Part shown: positions 6,324 to 6,950 of the stretch, in pieces
Position numbering within the stretch: position 1 is the first letter of the stretch
Layout of the letters: each line of letters starts with the position of its first letter
Assembly: GCA_003221375.1 (NCBI GenBank)
Contig: QHRI01000212.1
Coordinates: 1 to 6,950, forward strand
Direction of reading: 5' to 3'
Length of the DNA: 6,950 bases
Source of the DNA: Verrucomicrobiota bacterium
Lineage (GTDB): Bacteria; Verrucomicrobiota; Verrucomicrobiia; Chthoniobacterales; UBA10450
Translations under genes and position numbers: made by a program
The notes under the pieces: model-generated
Database searches by the model: none
The model's input: only the letters and a program-made list of their open reading frames with translations
What the model was told of the DNA's origin: nothing

Positions 6324-6950
6324 ATGATCGAGGAGCACCACGGTTTCGATCGCGTCGTGATTTTAGGTGATGAATCGGCCAATTGGCAGATCGCCGGATT
6401 GCGCCAGCTCGATCGGCTCGTGCTGGGGCTCGATGAATTCGCTAAAGCAATGGGAACGGCAAACAAGATTGAGATTGTCGTTTTCTGGAAACCGGAAATT
6501 CCGCTTTCAGAGCGACAGTTGCCCAAGCACCAGCGAATCACGCGTGTCCGGTTAACCGAAGCTTCCGGTTCGGTTGAACCGGGAGCTCGCGTTCTCGCTA
6601 CGCACTTGTTCATCGCGCGAAATGGTTTGTCGAAGTTTTTTCCCGCGACGCCCCCGGTAAAGATCGAGCAACCGATTGTCGATCTAACGGGAGCGTGGCC
6701 ACGACTCTTCGAGCAGTTCGAGAGAACCTGTCGAATCGCGACCCGTGCTGAGGAAGAGCACTGGCGTTTTCTGGCGCAGCCGAGCGAAATTGTCGCCAGC
6801 GAAAAACACCTCCTTCGCCACAGCGGCAAATCGCAGGACGGAATGGTTTCGAAGTTTTTGAACCGCCCGATCTCACGCGTAATCACGCGGCTTCTCCTTA
6901 AGCTGCCGATTACTCCCAACGCTTGGACGATGTTGATTTTCGTGCTTGCT
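6324..6950 (+). CDS. CDP-alcohol phosphatidyltransferase family protein with N-terminal nucleotidyltransferase-like domain, C-terminus cut by window edge
   Basis: Open from ATG 6324 for 209 codons to the right edge. Residues 172-209 carry the lead-in to a CDP-alcohol phosphatidyltransferase: DGMVSKFLNRPISR (172-185), VITRLLLKLPITPNAWT (186-202), then the first membrane helix. This basic interface helix plus T-P-N before helix 1 is characteristic of bacterial and archaeal members that join CDP-inositol or CDP-diacylglycerol with an alcohol. The catalytic DGx2ARx8Gx3Dx3D motif should lie just past the edge and is not visible. Residues 1-165 are soluble and resemble a shortened nucleotidyltransferase fold: DRVVILGD, then AGLRQLDRLVLGLDEFAKAM where active enzymes have G-x-P-L-I-x-R, and VLATHLFIARNGL. 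They lack the GxGxRL loop, so the domain is probably inactive. Residues 150-170 (HWRFLAQPSEIVASEKHLL) match the linker helix of fused IPCT/DIPPS proteins. ATG 6324 is preferred over TTG 6315; no Shine-Dalgarno is clear. Final product (phosphatidylinositol-like or diester) is inferred. Confidence 0.85.
   Translation, partial: MIEEHHGFDRVVILGDESANWQIAGLRQLDRLVLGLDEFAKAMGTANKIEIVVFWKPEIPLSERQLPKHQRITRVRLTEASGSVEPGARVLATHLFIARNGLSKFFPATPPVKIEQPIVDLTGAWPRLFEQFERTCRIATRAEEEHWRFLAQPSEIVASEKHLLRHSGKSQDGMVSKFLNRPISRVITRLLLKLPITPNAWTMLIFVLA

Noticed and set aside
6256..6327. 23-residue frame MAMLLTLKNLLTSSFHADQA... whose TGA overlaps the phosphatidyltransferase ATG (ATGA)
   Set aside because: Too short, no ribosome site and no recognisable peptide feature; ATGA overlaps arise readily by chance, although a similar overlap exists at the GT39 start.
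6548..6590. Cluster of CGGTT/AACCG words that looks like an inverted-repeat array
   Set aside because: Short, imperfect and inside the coding frame of the phosphatidyltransferase; no regular spacing as in CRISPR or iterons.
6275..6919. Minus-strand open frame of 214 codons
   Set aside because: It is antisense to the phosphatidyltransferase, which has clear family motifs; the minus-strand translation is Arg/Ser/Cys-rich like a shadow frame.

Overview
The window is a surface-polysaccharide and envelope-lipid region of a bacterial chromosome. It has six protein genes on alternating strands and is nearly fully coding. Base composition is a little above half G+C by eye. None of the six chosen starts has a clear Shine-Dalgarno sequence at the usual distance, and one gene starts with GTG. 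A soil or environmental Gram-negative bacterium, perhaps Verrucomicrobiota or Acidobacteriota, would fit, but no lineage-specific marker is present and this placement is a guess.

Layout from left to right. (1) Minus strand, 676 down through the left edge: the first 225 residues of a cytidylyltransferase of the inositol-1-phosphate (IPCT-like) type. It is preceded by (2) a classical short-chain dehydrogenase/reductase (1526-723, GTG start), 46 nt upstream on the same strand; the two probably form an operon. (3) Plus strand 1655-2572: a membrane-anchored GT-A glycosyltransferase. (4) Minus strand 4156-2573: a Wzx-type polysaccharide flippase whose stop codon directly abuts the stop of gene 3. 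(5) After a 356-nt divergent intergenic region, plus strand 4513-6045: a GT39/ArnT-like glycosyltransferase that uses a lipid-linked sugar donor. (6) After a 278-nt gap holding what looks like a small frameshifted gene, plus strand 6324 through the right edge: a CDP-alcohol phosphatidyltransferase with a cytosolic N-terminal domain.

How they may work together. Genes 1 and 6 resemble the two halves of a pathway that first makes a CDP-activated polar alcohol (CDP-inositol in the archaeal IPCT/DIPPS enzymes) and then transfers it to another alcohol. In some archaea and bacteria the two activities are fused in one protein. Here they are separate genes flanking a glycosyltransferase/flippase block. 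The phosphotransferase also keeps an N-terminal domain that looks like a nucleotidyltransferase without its glycine-rich nucleotide loop. Genes 3, 4 and 5 would build, flip and decorate a lipid-linked glycan. Whether the glycan and the phospho-alcohol lipid belong to one product cannot be decided from the sequence.

The most unusual observations are the split cytidylyltransferase/phosphotransferase pair, an identical 13-nt sequence upstream of both of those genes, an epimerase-like 41-codon remnant overlapping the start of the GT39 gene, and the frameshifted small gene at 6075-6253.
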